DNA from: Colwellia ponticola
GTDB taxonomy: Bacteria > Pseudomonadota > Gammaproteobacteria > Enterobacterales > Alteromonadaceae
Reading direction: 5' to 3'
Assembly: GCF_005885605.1 (NCBI RefSeq)
Contig: NZ_SZVP01000010.1
Location: 1 to 64,000, forward strand
Length of the DNA: 64,000 nt
The stretch's first letter is position 1, and each line of letters opens with the position of its first letter. The notes beneath the pieces are model-generated. The model saw only the letters and a list, made by a program, of their open reading frames with translations, did no database searches and was not told where the DNA came from. The position numbers and the translations under genes are program-made. Shown piece after piece: positions 6,361 through 16,223 of this stretch.

Positions 6361-8022
6361 ATGACCATAATGCAAAAGGTGCTGTGGTTAATTGCCAGTA
6401 TTGGTAATTTTCTCGCAGGTTACTTCTATATGTATAGCCAAAGTTTCTTTAGCTTTATTTTACTATTCGTGACCTTAACCTATAGCATTATTGGCTTACA
6501 TGACATTTTTTATAGTCGCCACGCGTTAAATCGTTTATATCCTGTAGTGGCTTATTTGCGTTATTTTTTGGAATCTTATCGCGTTGAAGTGCAACAATAT
6601 TTTATTGCTAACGACACCGAAGAGTTGCCTTTTAACCGCGAACAACGTTCGTTAGTGTATCAACGTTCTAAAAATGAACGCGATACCATTGCTTTTGGTA
6701 CCCAGCGTAATTTACTTGAAGAAAATTATTTAAGTCTATGGCATTCAATGGCTCCTACTCATGTAAAAGAGAGTGCTAAGCGAGTGGTTATTGGCAGTGA
6801 GCGCTGTCAGCAACCTTACTCGGCGTCTTATTTAAATATATCAGCAATGAGCTTTGGCTCGTTAAGTACTAACGCTATTGAAGCGCTTAATTTAGGCGCT
6901 AAAAAAGCCGGTTGTTATCATAATACCGGTGAAGGTGGTGCAAGCCCGTATCATTTAAAACATGGTGGCGATATTGTTTGGCAACTAGGCACGGGGCTTT
7001 TTGGTTGTCGTGATGAGCAAGGACGTTTTAATCCGAGTAGCTTCGAAGTAACTGCAAAGCTACCACAAGTAAAAATGATTGAAGTAAAATTAAGTCAAGG
7101 CGCTAAACCTGGTCATGGTGGTGTGTTGCCTAAAGAAAAAATTACCGATGAAATTGCTCGCATTAGACATATTCCCAAAGGAAAAGATTGTATTTCACCA
7201 GCCATTAACCCTGAGTGTACCTCACCGAAAGCATTATTAGCTTTTATCGAACAATTGAGGGTGTTAAGTGGCTTTAAACCTATTGGTTTTAAATTATGTG
7301 TTGGTAATCCTGCGGAGTTTTTAAGTCTGTGTAAAGCCATGCTAGAAACAGGTATTACCCCTGACTTTATTACGATAGATGGCGCTGAAGGAGGTACTGG
7401 TGCCGCCCCTATTGAGTTTAGTAATCGCTTAGGGGTAACCTGTTTAGAAGGAATCTATATTGTCAATAATGCGCTCATTGGGGTTGGGCTTAGAGACAAA
7501 ATAAAGATAATTGCTGCGGGTAAAACAGCCTCAAGCTTTGATTTGTTAGCAAAAATTGCTGCTGGCGCCGATGTGGTCAATGCCGCAAGAACAATGATGA
7601 TGGCTATTGGCTGTATTCAATCAAGGCATTGTAATACCAATCTTTGCCCAACAGGTATTGCCACGCAAGACCCTATTCGTTCAAAAGCGGTTAACATTGT
7701 TAATAAAAGTGAGCGAGTGAAAAACTTTCATCATAATACGTTAGCGAGCTTTTTTGAATTAGTGGGGAGTATGGGCTTAGATGATCCGACTAAACTAGTA
7801 CCTCAAATGGTAAAGCGCCGTTCACCTTATGGCGTACAAATGTCTATGGGCAGTTTGGTTGCTCCTTTAGCTGCTAATGCGTTAGTTGAACCGTTACTTA
7901 ATACATTAGATCTTGATGAAACGTGGCGACATTGGTGGGAAAAAAGTAGTGCAGAGCAGTTCTATGTAGATGATTTATTTATACTTAAATCACCAGAATT
8001 TCATCGAGCAAAAAAAAATTAA
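6361..8022 (+). CDS. Membrane-anchored FMN-binding glutamate synthase family protein
   Basis: This 553-residue protein has two hydrophobic helices at the N-terminus (about residues 5-45) and then a complete glutamate-synthase central/FMN domain. Visible marks are NISAMSFGSLSTNAIEAL, NTGEGGASPYH, GAKPGHGGVLP, TIDGAEGGTGAAP and the C-x5-C-x4-C set CIQSRHCNTNLC that binds a 3Fe-4S cluster in the family. It lacks the glutamine amidotransferase domain and the C-terminal beta-helix of true GltB, so it probably does not make glutamate from glutamine by itself. Substrate and electron partner are unknown. It stands alone, with its own ribosome-binding site and a terminator. Confidence 0.85.
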   Translation: MTIMQKVLWLIASIGNFLAGYFYMYSQSFFSFILLFVTLTYSIIGLHDIFYSRHALNRLYPVVAYLRYFLESYRVEVQQYFIANDTEELPFNREQRSLVYQRSKNERDTIAFGTQRNLLEENYLSLWHSMAPTHVKESAKRVVIGSERCQQPYSASYLNISAMSFGSLSTNAIEALNLGAKKAGCYHNTGEGGASPYHLKHGGDIVWQLGTGLFGCRDEQGRFNPSSFEVTAKLPQVKMIEVKLSQGAKPGHGGVLPKEKITDEIARIRHIPKGKDCISPAINPECTSPKALLAFIEQLRVLSGFKPIGFKLCVGNPAEFLSLCKAMLETGITPDFITIDGAEGGTGAAPIEFSNRLGVTCLEGIYIVNNALIGVGLRDKIKIIAAGKTASSFDLLAKIAAGADVVNAARTMMMAIGCIQSRHCNTNLCPTGIATQDPIRSKAVNIVNKSERVKNFHHNTLASFFELVGSMGLDDPTKLVPQMVKRRSPYGVQMSMGSLVAPLAANALVEPLLNTLDLDETWRHWWEKSSAEQFYVDDLFILKSPEFHRAKKN

Positions 8023-8038
8023 TCAGTAAAATGTCGTA

Positions 8039-8072
8039 AAAGCCCATTAGATCAAATGATTTAATGGGCTTT
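8039..8072. terminator. Intrinsic terminator between convergent genes
   Basis: AAAGCCCATTA (8039-8049) pairs with TAATGGGCTTT (8062-8072) around a 12-base loop. A-rich and T-rich flanks on either side allow use from both strands, by the glutamate-synthase-like gene and by rlmJ. Confidence 0.8.
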
Positions 8073-8107
8073 GTTATTATTACGATGTAAGTCGCTATTA
8101 CTTACTA

Positions 8108-8989
8108 TTACTCTGCAATTAACTGTTTAACCGTATAGCTTGTGTCATCACTCCCTAGCTTTGTTTTTAGATAAGGCAGTATTTCTTTAAGTTGTGCCGT
8201 TAATTGCCAGGGCGGGTTAACAATAAATAGCCCTGTGCCGGTCATGCCATATTCATCGCTATCTTGCTCTAAACACAGTTCTACTTGTAGTAGATTTTTT
8301 ACTTCGCTATGACTAAAGTCTCGCTCCATTGCCAACACTAATTCGCGTTTTACGACAGGATACCAAAGAATATAGGTACCGGTTGAGAATTTTGTATAGG
8401 CTTTGATGATTGTTTTGACCGCTTTTGTATAATCTTCTTTAAGCTCATAAGGTGGGTCAATAAGTACTACACCTCGACGACTTGGCGGTGGTAATAAGCC
8501 AAGTACCCCTTGGTAACCATCTGATTGTTTAACAAACACTTTACGCCAGCGCTGACAAAAATCAGTTAAGTGTTGGATATCTGTTGGATGTAATTCAAAT
8601 AAATGACTACTGTCTTGACGACGAACAAACGCTTTAGCTATGCCTGGAGAGCCCGGATAAACCTCAAGCTCATTAGTTGCGTTATTATTTACGTTATCAC
8701 TCGCTTCATTTACCTTAATAAGGTTAAGACTGCTAATCAAAGATAAGTAGGGCTCTAGTGATTCAGGCGCCGCAGCATCGTTAATAATTTTGGCGATACC
8801 GTTTTTATACTCACCTGTTTTTTGAGCATATTCATCAGCCAGTTGATACATACCAGCGCCAGAGTGACTGTCTATGTAACAAAACCCTTTTTCTTTACGG
8901 GTCATATAATCTAAAACCAGTGTTAAAACGCTGTGTTTTAGGACATCGGCAAAATTGCCAGCATGAAAAGCGTGACGATAACTAAGCAA
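8108..8989 (-). CDS. rlmJ: 23S rRNA (adenine-2030-N6)-methyltransferase RlmJ
   Basis: This 293-residue protein opens with MLSYRHAFHAGNFADVLKH, the signature N-terminus of RlmJ, which methylates A2030 of 23S rRNA using S-adenosylmethionine. The methyltransferase motif IV is VVLIDPPYELKEDY, where D-P-P-Y lines the adenine pocket. YIDSHSGAGMY is part of the cofactor site. It is about 13 residues longer than the E. coli enzyme, with a small Asn-rich insertion (SDNVNNNATNE, near residue 98). It is a single gene between a terminator and a tandem hexamer repeat. Confidence 0.95.
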   Translation of the reverse strand: MLSYRHAFHAGNFADVLKHSVLTLVLDYMTRKEKGFCYIDSHSGAGMYQLADEYAQKTGEYKNGIAKIINDAAAPESLEPYLSLISSLNLIKVNEASDNVNNNATNELEVYPGSPGIAKAFVRRQDSSHLFELHPTDIQHLTDFCQRWRKVFVKQSDGYQGVLGLLPPPSRRGVVLIDPPYELKEDYTKAVKTIIKAYTKFSTGTYILWYPVVKRELVLAMERDFSHSEVKNLLQVELCLEQDSDEYGMTGTGLFIVNPPWQLTAQLKEILPYLKTKLGSDDTSYTVKQLIAE

Positions 8990-9081
8990 GATAGTTCCTT
9001 AGAGGAAAGTAATAATAGAAAGGAATACGGCTATCAAAGTGTATTGATAGCCATTAAGTGATTTACATGTAGGTTACATGA

Positions 9082-9115
9082 AAACGTAAACGTAAACGTA
9101 AACGTAAACGTAAAC
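9082..9115. repeat. Hexanucleotide tandem repeat (AAACGT)n
   Basis: Five full AAACGT units and a partial sixth run without interruption between rlmJ and ybiT. On the minus strand this lies downstream of the ybiT stop. It may vary in copy number between strains. It cannot change any reading frame here. Confidence 0.9.
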
Positions 9116-9126
9116 TCACAGTCAAG

Positions 9127-10719
9127 TTAAGCTTTGCTAGCTAAGTACTCATCATAAGTACCGGCAAAATCAACATAACCGTCGCTGGTTAATTCAATAA
9201 CACGTGTGGCAATGGTCGACACAAACTCTCGGTCGTGACTAACAAATAACAAGGTACCTTCGTACTGCTCTAATGCCATGTTTAATGATTCAATAGATTC
9301 CATATCCATGTGGTTAGTGGGTTCATCAAGTACTAATATATTTGGTTTTTGCATCATTAACTTACCAAATAACATACGTCCTTTTTCACCACCAGAGAGC
9401 ACACTGACATTTTTCTTAATATCATCAGCTGAGAAAAGTAAACGTCCTAAGTAGCCACGAACCGCTTGCTCGTCATCAGTAGGTTGACGCCACTGGCTCA
9501 TCCACTCAAACAAGTTCATATCATTTTCAAATTCATATTCATGATCTTGTGCATAATAACCGATATTAACATTGTCAGACCAAGTATACTCACCAGCGTC
9601 TTGTTGATAATTAACATCGCCCACTAACGTGCGTAATAGAGTGGTTTTACCAATACCATTTTCACCAATAATAGCAATGCGTTCACCGACTTCGACTAAG
9701 GCCGAAATATCTTTAAGTACTTGAGAGCCGTCAAAGCTTTTGTTAAGGTTTTCTATGACGAGAGCATTACGAAAGAGTTTTTTCTCTTGTTCAAAACGAA
9801 TAAACGGGTTACTACGGCTAGAGGCTTTTACTTCATCTAACTGAATTTTATCTATACGTTTAGCGCGTGACGTGGCTTGTTTTGCTTTTGACGCATTAGC
9901 AGAAAAGCGTGCAACAAAGGCTTGTAGTTCACCTATTTGTGCTTTTTTCTTGGCATTATCAGATAATAAACGAGCTCTGGCTTGCGTTGCCGCTAACATG
10001 TATTCATCGTAATTACCGGGATAAACACGTAACTCACCGTAATCTAAATCGGCCATATGGGTGCAAACACTGTTAAGAAAATGTCTATCATGGGAAATGA
10101 TAATCATGGTTGAGTTGCGTTCATTTAAGGTTTCTTCTAACCATTGAATGGTATGAATATCTAAGTTGTTGGTTGGTTCATCAAGTAATAAAATATCAGG
10201 GTCTGAGAACAACGCTTGAGCAAGTAATATACGTAATTTAAAGCCAGGGGCTATTTCACTCATTAAACCGTAATGTTGCTCAACAGCAATACCGACACCA
10301 ATTAATAATTCGCCAGCACGACTCTCCGCACTGTAACCATCCATTTCGGCATACTGCGACTCTAAGTCACCTACTTTCATACCGTCGGCTTCAGTCATTT
10401 CAGGTAAAGCGTAAATACGGTCACGTTCTTCTTTTACCGCCCATAATTCGGTATGTCCCATGATCACGGTATCAATAACACTGTAATGTTCAAAAGCGAA
10501 TTGGTCCTGGCGTAATTTACCTAAACGCTCACCCGTATCAAGATTAACGTTGCCAGAAGTTTGTTCTAAATCACCGCCTAATATTTTCATAAAGGTAGAT
10601 TTACCACAACCATTGGCGCCGATTAAGCCGTAGCGGTTACCGCCACCAAACTTTTGTGAGATATTTTCAAACAATGGCTTGGCGCCAAATTGTTGAGTGA
10701 TATTGTTAGCTGCTAGCAT
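9127..10719 (-). CDS. ybiT: ABC-F family ATPase YbiT
   Basis: This 530-residue protein with two ABC ATPase domains and no membrane segment belongs to the ABC-F family that acts on ribosomes. Walker A motifs are GANGCGKST (about residue 36) and GENGIGKTT (about 352). Walker B regions are [11 protein letters not shown] and [11 protein letters not shown], and the second signature is LSGGEKGRM. Between the domains lies the charged linker ([16 protein letters not shown]) that reaches toward the peptidyl-transferase centre in family members. Length and sequence match E. coli YbiT closely. Its exact physiological role is not settled. It stands alone, with long flanking spacers. Confidence 0.93.
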   Translation of the reverse strand: MLAANNITQQFGAKPLFENISQKFGGGNRYGLIGANGCGKSTFMKILGGDLEQTSGNVNLDTGERLGKLRQDQFAFEHYSVIDTVIMGHTELWAVKEERDRIYALPEMTEADGMKVGDLESQYAEMDGYSAESRAGELLIGVGIAVEQHYGLMSEIAPGFKLRILLAQALFSDPDILLLDEPTNNLDIHTIQWLEETLNERNSTMIIISHDRHFLNSVCTHMADLDYGELRVYPGNYDEYMLAATQARARLLSDNAKKKAQIGELQAFVARFSANASKAKQATSRAKRIDKIQLDEVKASSRSNPFIRFEQEKKLFRNALVIENLNKSFDGSQVLKDISALVEVGERIAIIGENGIGKTTLLRTLVGDVNYQQDAGEYTWSDNVNIGYYAQDHEYEFENDMNLFEWMSQWRQPTDDEQAVRGYLGRLLFSADDIKKNVSVLSGGEKGRMLFGKLMMQKPNILVLDEPTNHMDMESIESLNMALEQYEGTLLFVSHDREFVSTIATRVIELTSDGYVDFAGTYDEYLASKA

Positions 10720-11063
10720 GATGAGTTCCGTCGAATGTTAAAATTTACTAAATTAAATAAGTCAGTACATTGACTGATATAGTTAATTTTTTAGTCTTTG
10801 ACTAAGTAAGTGATAGAAAGTGATAGTTTAAAAAACAGTGATTTAATTTACTGGCTAAGTACTGACTCATTAATAACTTTAGCCCATTAAAGTGGTGACT
10901 GCTGATACAGCCTATATACATGCGCTAAATATAATAAATGCGCGCGATTATACACGAGACAAATACAATAGTTAATAGCGCTGTAAAGGCGCTACTATCT
11001 TATTATTAAGCAACAGATAAATGTTCAGTTGCTTATTGAATAAGTAGTAGCGCTTTATTTAGG
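10720..11063. other. Spacer between ybiT and ygiQ
   Basis: No gene is seen. TAAGCAAC (11007-11014) and GTTGCTTA (11028-11035) form an 8-bp hairpin with a 13-base loop just downstream of the ygiQ stop; it could be its terminator, although no clear T-run follows on the minus strand. The remaining bases upstream of ybiT are AT-rich and should hold its promoter. Confidence 0.4.
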
Positions 11064-13361
11064 CTATTTTACTTTTTGCCCGTCACTAAATTGATTATCA
11101 GAAAAACGGGTTAAGCCTTTTTTATGCGCAGGGGTATTCTTGGCTTTTCCTTGCCCGAATTTAGGTCTATTTTGACCTGGACTTGTTTTAAAGCCTTGAG
11201 CATTGTTTTTACCTTGCCTACCTTTTGTTGTTAATTGTTTTTCAGCGCGGGTTTCTTTAGGGACTAAGCACGTTGGCGCAGAGCCTATAAGTTTAGTTAA
11301 GCCCATTTTTGTTAACGCTTGACGAATTTGAGGCCAATTAACGGGGTCATGATAACGTAAAATAGCTTTATGTAAACGTCGTTGTATGGTGCCTTTAGGT
11401 ACGGTAACTTTGCCAATATCTTTTGCTAAATTCTTACTGGTGATGTTACGCAAGGAATTAAGCTCGGTATGGTATAACGTCGTTGCATTCGCTAATGGTG
11501 AAGGATAAAAATTTTGTACCTGATCTAACTTAAAGTTATTGTCCTTTAGCCATAGAGCTAAGTTAACCATGTCTTTATCGGTTGTCCCTGGATGCGCAGA
11601 AATAAAGTAAGGGATTAAATACTGTTTTTTACCAGCAAGTATTGAATAATGATCAAACATTTCTTTGAATTTGTCATAACTGCCCATCCCTGGCTTCATC
11701 ATATTGTCGAGTGGCCCTTGCTCAGTATGCTCAGGGGCAATTTTTAAATAACCACCCACATGATGAGTTGCTAACTCTTGTATATACTCTGGATGTTCAA
11801 TGGCTAAGTCGTAACGAACGCCAGAGGCAATTAATATTTTTTTAATGCCTTTAACTTTACGTGCTTTACGATACAGTTCTATGGTTGGCGTATGGTCGGT
11901 ATCTAAGTGACCACAAATCGTTGGCCAAACACAAGAAGGCTTTCTACAGGTTGCTTCAGCTTTTTCACTTTTACAGTTAAGCTGATACATATTAGCAGTA
12001 GGACCACCTAAGTCTGATATAACACCTGTAAAACCCGGGACCTTTAATTTTATATCTTCAATTTCATTAATAATTGATTCATGAGATCGCGATTGAATAA
12101 TACGACCTTCATGTTCAGTAATTGAACAAAAAGTACAGCCACCAAAACAGCCGCGCATAATATTAATTGACGTTTTGATCATATCGTAAGCAGGAATTTT
12201 TGCCTTACCGTAGCTAGGGTGGGGCACACGCTGATATTCAAGACCAAATACACCATCCATTTCTTGTGTTGATAATGGTTTAGCCGGTGGGTTTAACCAA
12301 ATAAGGCGTGTACCGTGGCTTTGTACCAGAGGCTTAGCAGACGTAGGATTAACTTCTTGATGAAAAATACGCGAAGCATGGGCATAAAGCACTTTATTGT
12401 CTCGTACTTGCTCAAACGTCGGTAAATTTATATAAGTGGTTTCCCAAGGCTTAGCTTTGTTTTCCCATGATTTATTGCGATAGTCAGCAATCTCAATAGG
12501 TTGTGCTGTTTTAGTGATGTCGTTATTTAACGCTGCTTGCTCTGTTTTTGCTTCATTATCACTACAGCTTTCTGGAGTTATCTCTTCATAAGGGCTATAA
12601 ATAGGATCAATTTTGCCTGGTCGGTCGATATCTCGTGAATCAATGCCTTTCCAACCGGGTAATGCTTGATTCGTTAAGAAAGCACTACCTCTAACGTCAG
12701 TAATACTTTTAATGTCATCACCTCGGGCGATGCGATGAGCAATCTCAACTAAAGGACGTTCGGCATTACCAAAAATTAATAAATCGGCTTTTGAGTCAAA
12801 CAGTACTGAGCGACGTACTTTATCTGACCAATAATCATAATGAGCAATACGGCGTAAACTTGCTTCTATGCCACCAATAATGACAGGCACGCCTTTATAG
12901 GCTTCTTTACAACGCTGAGTATAAGCAGTTACCGCGCGATCGGGGCGTTTGCCACCTTCATCATTAGGTGTGTACGCATCGTCATGGCGCATGCGTCGCT
13001 CAGCGGTGTAGCGGTTGATCATAGAATCCATGTTACCGGCGGTCACACCAAAAAATAAATTGGGTTTGCCTAATTCCATAAACGCATCTTTTGAGCGCCA
13101 TTCTGGCTGAGCAATAATACCAACACGAAAGCCTTGCGCTTCTAACATTCGACCGATAATAGCCATACCGAAACTGGGATGATCAATATAGGCATCACCG
13201 GTGACAATAATAATGTCGCAACTATCCCAACCAAGGATGTCCATTTCTTTGCGAGACATAGGCAAAAAAGGTGCGGTGCCGTAGCACTCTGCCCAGTATT
13301 TTGGATAATCAAATAATCCCGGTTGTTTTTGTGAAATTATTTGTTTTTTTACTGAAGCCAT
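11064..13361 (-). CDS. ygiQ: YgiQ family radical SAM protein
   Basis: This 765-residue cytosolic protein has a radical SAM centre: [15 protein letters not shown] (about residues 405-419) gives the C-x3-C-x2-C that holds the 4Fe-4S cluster cleaving S-adenosylmethionine. The N-terminal half ([22 protein letters not shown]-type start region and [12 protein letters not shown]) is the conserved UPF0313/YgiQ domain. The C-terminal 70 residues are basic, Gly/Lys-rich and probably disordered. An acidic/Ala-rich insertion near residues 264-290 is not usual core. The reaction is unknown in this family. It stands alone on its strand with a long spacer on each side. Confidence 0.9.
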   Translation of the reverse strand: MASVKKQIISQKQPGLFDYPKYWAECYGTAPFLPMSRKEMDILGWDSCDIIIVTGDAYIDHPSFGMAIIGRMLEAQGFRVGIIAQPEWRSKDAFMELGKPNLFFGVTAGNMDSMINRYTAERRMRHDDAYTPNDEGGKRPDRAVTAYTQRCKEAYKGVPVIIGGIEASLRRIAHYDYWSDKVRRSVLFDSKADLLIFGNAERPLVEIAHRIARGDDIKSITDVRGSAFLTNQALPGWKGIDSRDIDRPGKIDPIYSPYEEITPESCSDNEAKTEQAALNNDITKTAQPIEIADYRNKSWENKAKPWETTYINLPTFEQVRDNKVLYAHASRIFHQEVNPTSAKPLVQSHGTRLIWLNPPAKPLSTQEMDGVFGLEYQRVPHPSYGKAKIPAYDMIKTSINIMRGCFGGCTFCSITEHEGRIIQSRSHESIINEIEDIKLKVPGFTGVISDLGGPTANMYQLNCKSEKAEATCRKPSCVWPTICGHLDTDHTPTIELYRKARKVKGIKKILIASGVRYDLAIEHPEYIQELATHHVGGYLKIAPEHTEQGPLDNMMKPGMGSYDKFKEMFDHYSILAGKKQYLIPYFISAHPGTTDKDMVNLALWLKDNNFKLDQVQNFYPSPLANATTLYHTELNSLRNITSKNLAKDIGKVTVPKGTIQRRLHKAILRYHDPVNWPQIRQALTKMGLTKLIGSAPTCLVPKETRAEKQLTTKGRQGKNNAQGFKTSPGQNRPKFGQGKAKNTPAHKKGLTRFSDNQFSDGQKVK

Positions 13362-13747
13362 ATCACCATTCTCATTGAGAGTTAACTCATATTAAATTAC
13401 TACGTTGCTAAACACTGATAATTGCAACATGGTTAAACCTCTGCATTATCAAATCGCACTATCAAATTAAAGCACCGTTAAGTAACAGCACTATTAGAAA
13501 TATTGTACCGCTAATAGCGGGCGCGAAATTATAGCAGAAATATAGTGTTAATCCCAACTGGTTGTGTTTGTTTTTTATACGTCAAGTATTAGATCAAAGC
13601 AAAACAAGGGTTGAATCTTAGCTAAAAAAATAGTGATACAAAAAAAACGTAGTGCTGTTAACAATACGGTTTGTAGGAATATATACAGTTTATTATTTAT
13701 GTAATCTGTTGAACTTAAGTTAGACAAGATAAGCGGGGCGCCGTTTT
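13362..13747. other. Spacer between ygiQ and the sulA-like gene
   Basis: These 386 bases hold no convincing gene. The ygiQ promoter must lie in the part nearest 13361. The sequence is AT-rich with A-runs near 13620-13650 and no strong hairpin that I can see. Confidence 0.4.
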
Positions 13748-14212
13748 TTAATGAATGTTTGCATCATTAACAAGTGATTGTTTTTTCATGGTATTTTTAA
13801 GTAGCACACAGCGCGTCTCTCCTAAACGTGCGCAGTCATTGAGCGCGATAATTTCATCAGTATCAAAAGAGGCATTTGATAGAATTACGGCGGAACAATT
13901 ACCGCGGCGTAAAACATTTTTAATATGTTCAATATCTAAATGCGCAGAGTTAATATCTGTTAAGTTATTGGTTTTATTTTTACCTTTAAAGCTCACACAA
14001 AGTACTTTTGAAACATCAACGCCATGGCTTTGTGCTAATTGCTCTAATGAAGACTCTTCTGGGTTAATAAATAATAACCATTTTTTATCTTGGTTATATT
14101 GCTGGCAGATAGTGACGTAATGTGAAGATAATTCTTGATGGTTTGCAACACTAGTTAATTTTAACCAAACCTGCTCTGTTATTTTGTTGTTAATGGTATT
14201 GATTGTGAACAT
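13748..14212 (-). CDS. sulA: SulA-like SOS cell-division inhibitor
   Basis: This 154-residue protein resembles SulA in its second half: KKWLLFINPEESSLEQL, then GVDVSKVLCVS, then LRRGNCSAVILSNASFDTDE, matching the order W-L-x-P, L-x-K-V-x-Q-I-S and R-x-G-N-x-S-x-V-I in E. coli SulA. SulA blocks FtsZ polymerisation after DNA damage. Overall similarity is weak, so the call leans on a perfect LexA box 34-49 bases upstream (separate entry). It is slightly shorter than the E. coli protein (169). There is no adjacent ompA or lexA gene. Confidence 0.75.
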   Translation of the reverse strand: MFTINTINNKITEQVWLKLTSVANHQELSSHYVTICQQYNQDKKWLLFINPEESSLEQLAQSHGVDVSKVLCVSFKGKNKTNNLTDINSAHLDIEHIKNVLRRGNCSAVILSNASFDTDEIIALNDCARLGETRCVLLKNTMKKQSLVNDANIH

Positions 14213-14243
14213 AGTATTGCCCTGTGTTAGGTGGTAATAAAGA

Positions 14244-14263
14244 TACTGTATAAATGAACAGTA
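14244..14263 (-). promoter_or_regulatory. LexA (SOS) box upstream of the sulA-like gene
   Basis: CTGT-N8-ACAG (14246-14261) flanked by TA on both sides matches the gammaproteobacterial LexA consensus exactly, with an AT-rich spacer. It ends 34 bases before the start codon, the usual place for repression by LexA and induction after DNA damage. Confidence 0.88.
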
Positions 14264-14567
14264 TCTCTTATTTGGTGGTTATTCAAGCATTATTTATGTT
14301 TTTTGGCGATAATCTCTTGTATGTTTACTGCAAAACATACACTGAAGACGTAATTATAATGTCTGTAGTGACAAGCTAAGTAGAGTAGTTGGGGAGCTTA
14401 GAGAGTTAGACCTATAGCTAAAAAATAGGCACTAAAAAGTGCAGATCACATGAGTTAGCTAACAGTGGAGAAAAAAGTAGTGAGTTTACAAGAGAATTTA
14501 GGGGACTAATAAAATGAGCATGGGGGATACTCACTTTATTTTATTGTATTTTCATATCTTATGGGTT
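14264..14567. other. Spacer between the SOS gene promoter and the DUF3108 gene
   Basis: No gene is seen. GTATGTTT (14319-14326) and AAACATAC (14333-14340) form an 8-bp inverted repeat with a 6-base spacer, a possible regulator site or small hairpin of unknown role. The end of the DUF3108 gene lies at 14568 with AT-rich sequence after it. Confidence 0.4.
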
Positions 14568-15338
14568 TTATTTAGTTTCTAGCGTTAACAATTGTGCTTC
14601 AAATTGTTCCTCGCCATCTTTTATTTGATAGAGTTTAACCAGTAAATAGTTTAATTCAGGCGCAAACCAAGCATAGGTAATACGTTTTTTCTCGATGACT
14701 TCTCGTTTTAAACGTATAGTGTTGACCAAGCCAAAGGGTAGTGTAAGTGTCTCGGTATCGTCATATTGATATTGATAATCTTTAATAGAACCGCTAGTAC
14801 TAATAACGGGGTAAATAAATTGTTTTTGTTCAGGGTTGGTAATTAAATCTAAACGGTTTTGTAAATGGTAACTCAGTTTATCGAATAGACCATCAGTAAA
14901 GTCGAGTGTTATTTTTTTATCTTTTTTCAGATCAAGGGCCGTTTTTTCAGTCAAGTTATACTGCCATTGGTAACGCTTATCACGACCTGTTCCCTCACGC
15001 TCATAATCATATTGCCATGGTGTAACTTTATTATTGTCTATTGAGACAATAGCGGTTTCACTGCGTTTATCAGAAAAAATGAGCCAACTTATATCTGTTT
15101 CATAATGATACTTTACTTTATTATTTTCTAGGTAGGTTAATTCTCTGATGGCAGTGCCAACAGGATCTGATTTATGCAGTAAGGTATAAGTCGCTCGATA
15201 AGCCGGTATTAAAGGCGTAGAAGTTATTTTTTCTGGTGGCGTTACTGAGGAGCTTGGTAGCTGTGCTTGGCTAGGAAAAATAAAAAGAGCGGCTGAAAGT
15301 GCAGTAACAACACTAAGTAATAAAGAGGTAATTCGCAT
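14568..15338 (-). CDS. DUF3108 domain protein, periplasmic
   Basis: This 256-residue exported protein has a signal peptide over residues 1-25 (ending FPSQAQ). The DUF3108 region follows, with YRATYTLLHKSDPVGTAIREL, then ETDISWLIFSDKRSE and YAWFAPELNYLLVKL, all typical of this family. The function is unknown; the fold is predicted in the family to be a beta-rich periplasmic domain. It lies 96 bases downstream of purN on the same strand, an arrangement that may allow co-transcription. Confidence 0.85.
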   Translation of the reverse strand: MRITSLLLSVVTALSAALFIFPSQAQLPSSSVTPPEKITSTPLIPAYRATYTLLHKSDPVGTAIRELTYLENNKVKYHYETDISWLIFSDKRSETAIVSIDNNKVTPWQYDYEREGTGRDKRYQWQYNLTEKTALDLKKDKKITLDFTDGLFDKLSYHLQNRLDLITNPEQKQFIYPVISTSGSIKDYQYQYDDTETLTLPFGLVNTIRLKREVIEKKRITYAWFAPELNYLLVKLYQIKDGEEQFEAQLLTLETK

Positions 15339-15434
15339 AATAAATAAAAATCCAAAAGCTAATGAGTAGATTATACTAACAGCTTCTGGATTTTTAACAG
15401 TAAAAAAGTGTTTAACGTTCTGCTAATTATTTAG

Positions 15435-16079
15435 TTATTCGTCGTTTGCGTAACCTGATGCAGGTAATATGTTGTGGTCTAGCACAGCATTGTCACCTTG
15501 CATTGTGAGTCTTTTTTGGGCAAACCACTTAACGACTAACGGATAAATTCGATGTTCTTGTTCGTGCACACGAGCAGCTAAATCATCAACATTATCACCC
15601 TCAAACACTGGCACCTTGGCTTGTAAAATTACCGGACCGCCATCAAGCTCTTCGGTGACAAAGTGAACACTAACGCCGTGTTCAGTATCGCCTGCATCAA
15701 TAGCACGTTGATGGGTATTTAAGCCTTGGTATTTAGGTAGTAAAGACGGATGAATATTAAGTAACTTCCCTTGGTAATGTTGCACAAAACCGGGTGTTAA
15801 AATACGCATAAAACCAGCTAACACGATAATATCAGCAGTAAAACTATCAATTTTTTGGATCAATGCTTGATCGTAATCTTCACGATTTTCAAAATTTTGA
15901 TGGGACAGCGCCACGGCTTCAATACCCGCATCTTTAGCGCGGGTTAAGCCATAAGCATCGACTTTATTAGAAATAACTGCAACCACTTCTGCAGGGTAAT
16001 TTTTGTTAGTACAAGCATCAATAATCGCTTGTAGATTAGTGCCTCCACCAGAGATTAATACTACTATTCGGCTCGACAT
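15435..16079 (-). CDS. purN: Phosphoribosylglycinamide formyltransferase PurN
   Basis: This 214-residue enzyme of purine synthesis transfers the formyl group of 10-formyl-tetrahydrofolate to glycinamide ribonucleotide. The start RIVVLISGGGTNLQAIIDAC holds the phosphate loop. Catalytic residues are visible as the Asn and His of LNIHPSLLPKYQG and the Asp of HFVTEELDGGPVILQ. Length matches the family. It lies downstream of purM, but a strong hairpin separates them (16133-16187), so its expression may partly depend on read-through. Confidence 0.96.
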   Translation of the reverse strand: MSSRIVVLISGGGTNLQAIIDACTNKNYPAEVVAVISNKVDAYGLTRAKDAGIEAVALSHQNFENREDYDQALIQKIDSFTADIIVLAGFMRILTPGFVQHYQGKLLNIHPSLLPKYQGLNTHQRAIDAGDTEHGVSVHFVTEELDGGPVILQAKVPVFEGDNVDDLAARVHEQEHRIYPLVVKWFAQKRLTMQGDNAVLDHNILPASGYANDE

Positions 16080-16132
16080 ATGCTGCTAATTTCCTACTAT
16101 TTTCATTTATTAGTGCTAGCGGTAAGCTAACT

Positions 16133-16187
16133 AAAAGGGGCTATTGATACCAGTGTTAATAATTAACTGCTATCAATAGCCCCTTTT
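16133..16187 (-). terminator. Intrinsic terminator between purM and purN
   Basis: AAAAGGGGCTATTGATA (16133-16149) pairs perfectly over 17 bp with its complement at 16171-16187, loop 21 bases. On the minus strand the stem ends in a T-run. It lies 37 bases after the purM stop and 54 bases before the purN start, so it should limit or attenuate read-through. Confidence 0.8.
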
Positions 16188-16223
16188 TAAAATATTTGTG
16201 TTATTAAAGTAAACCGTTAACTA

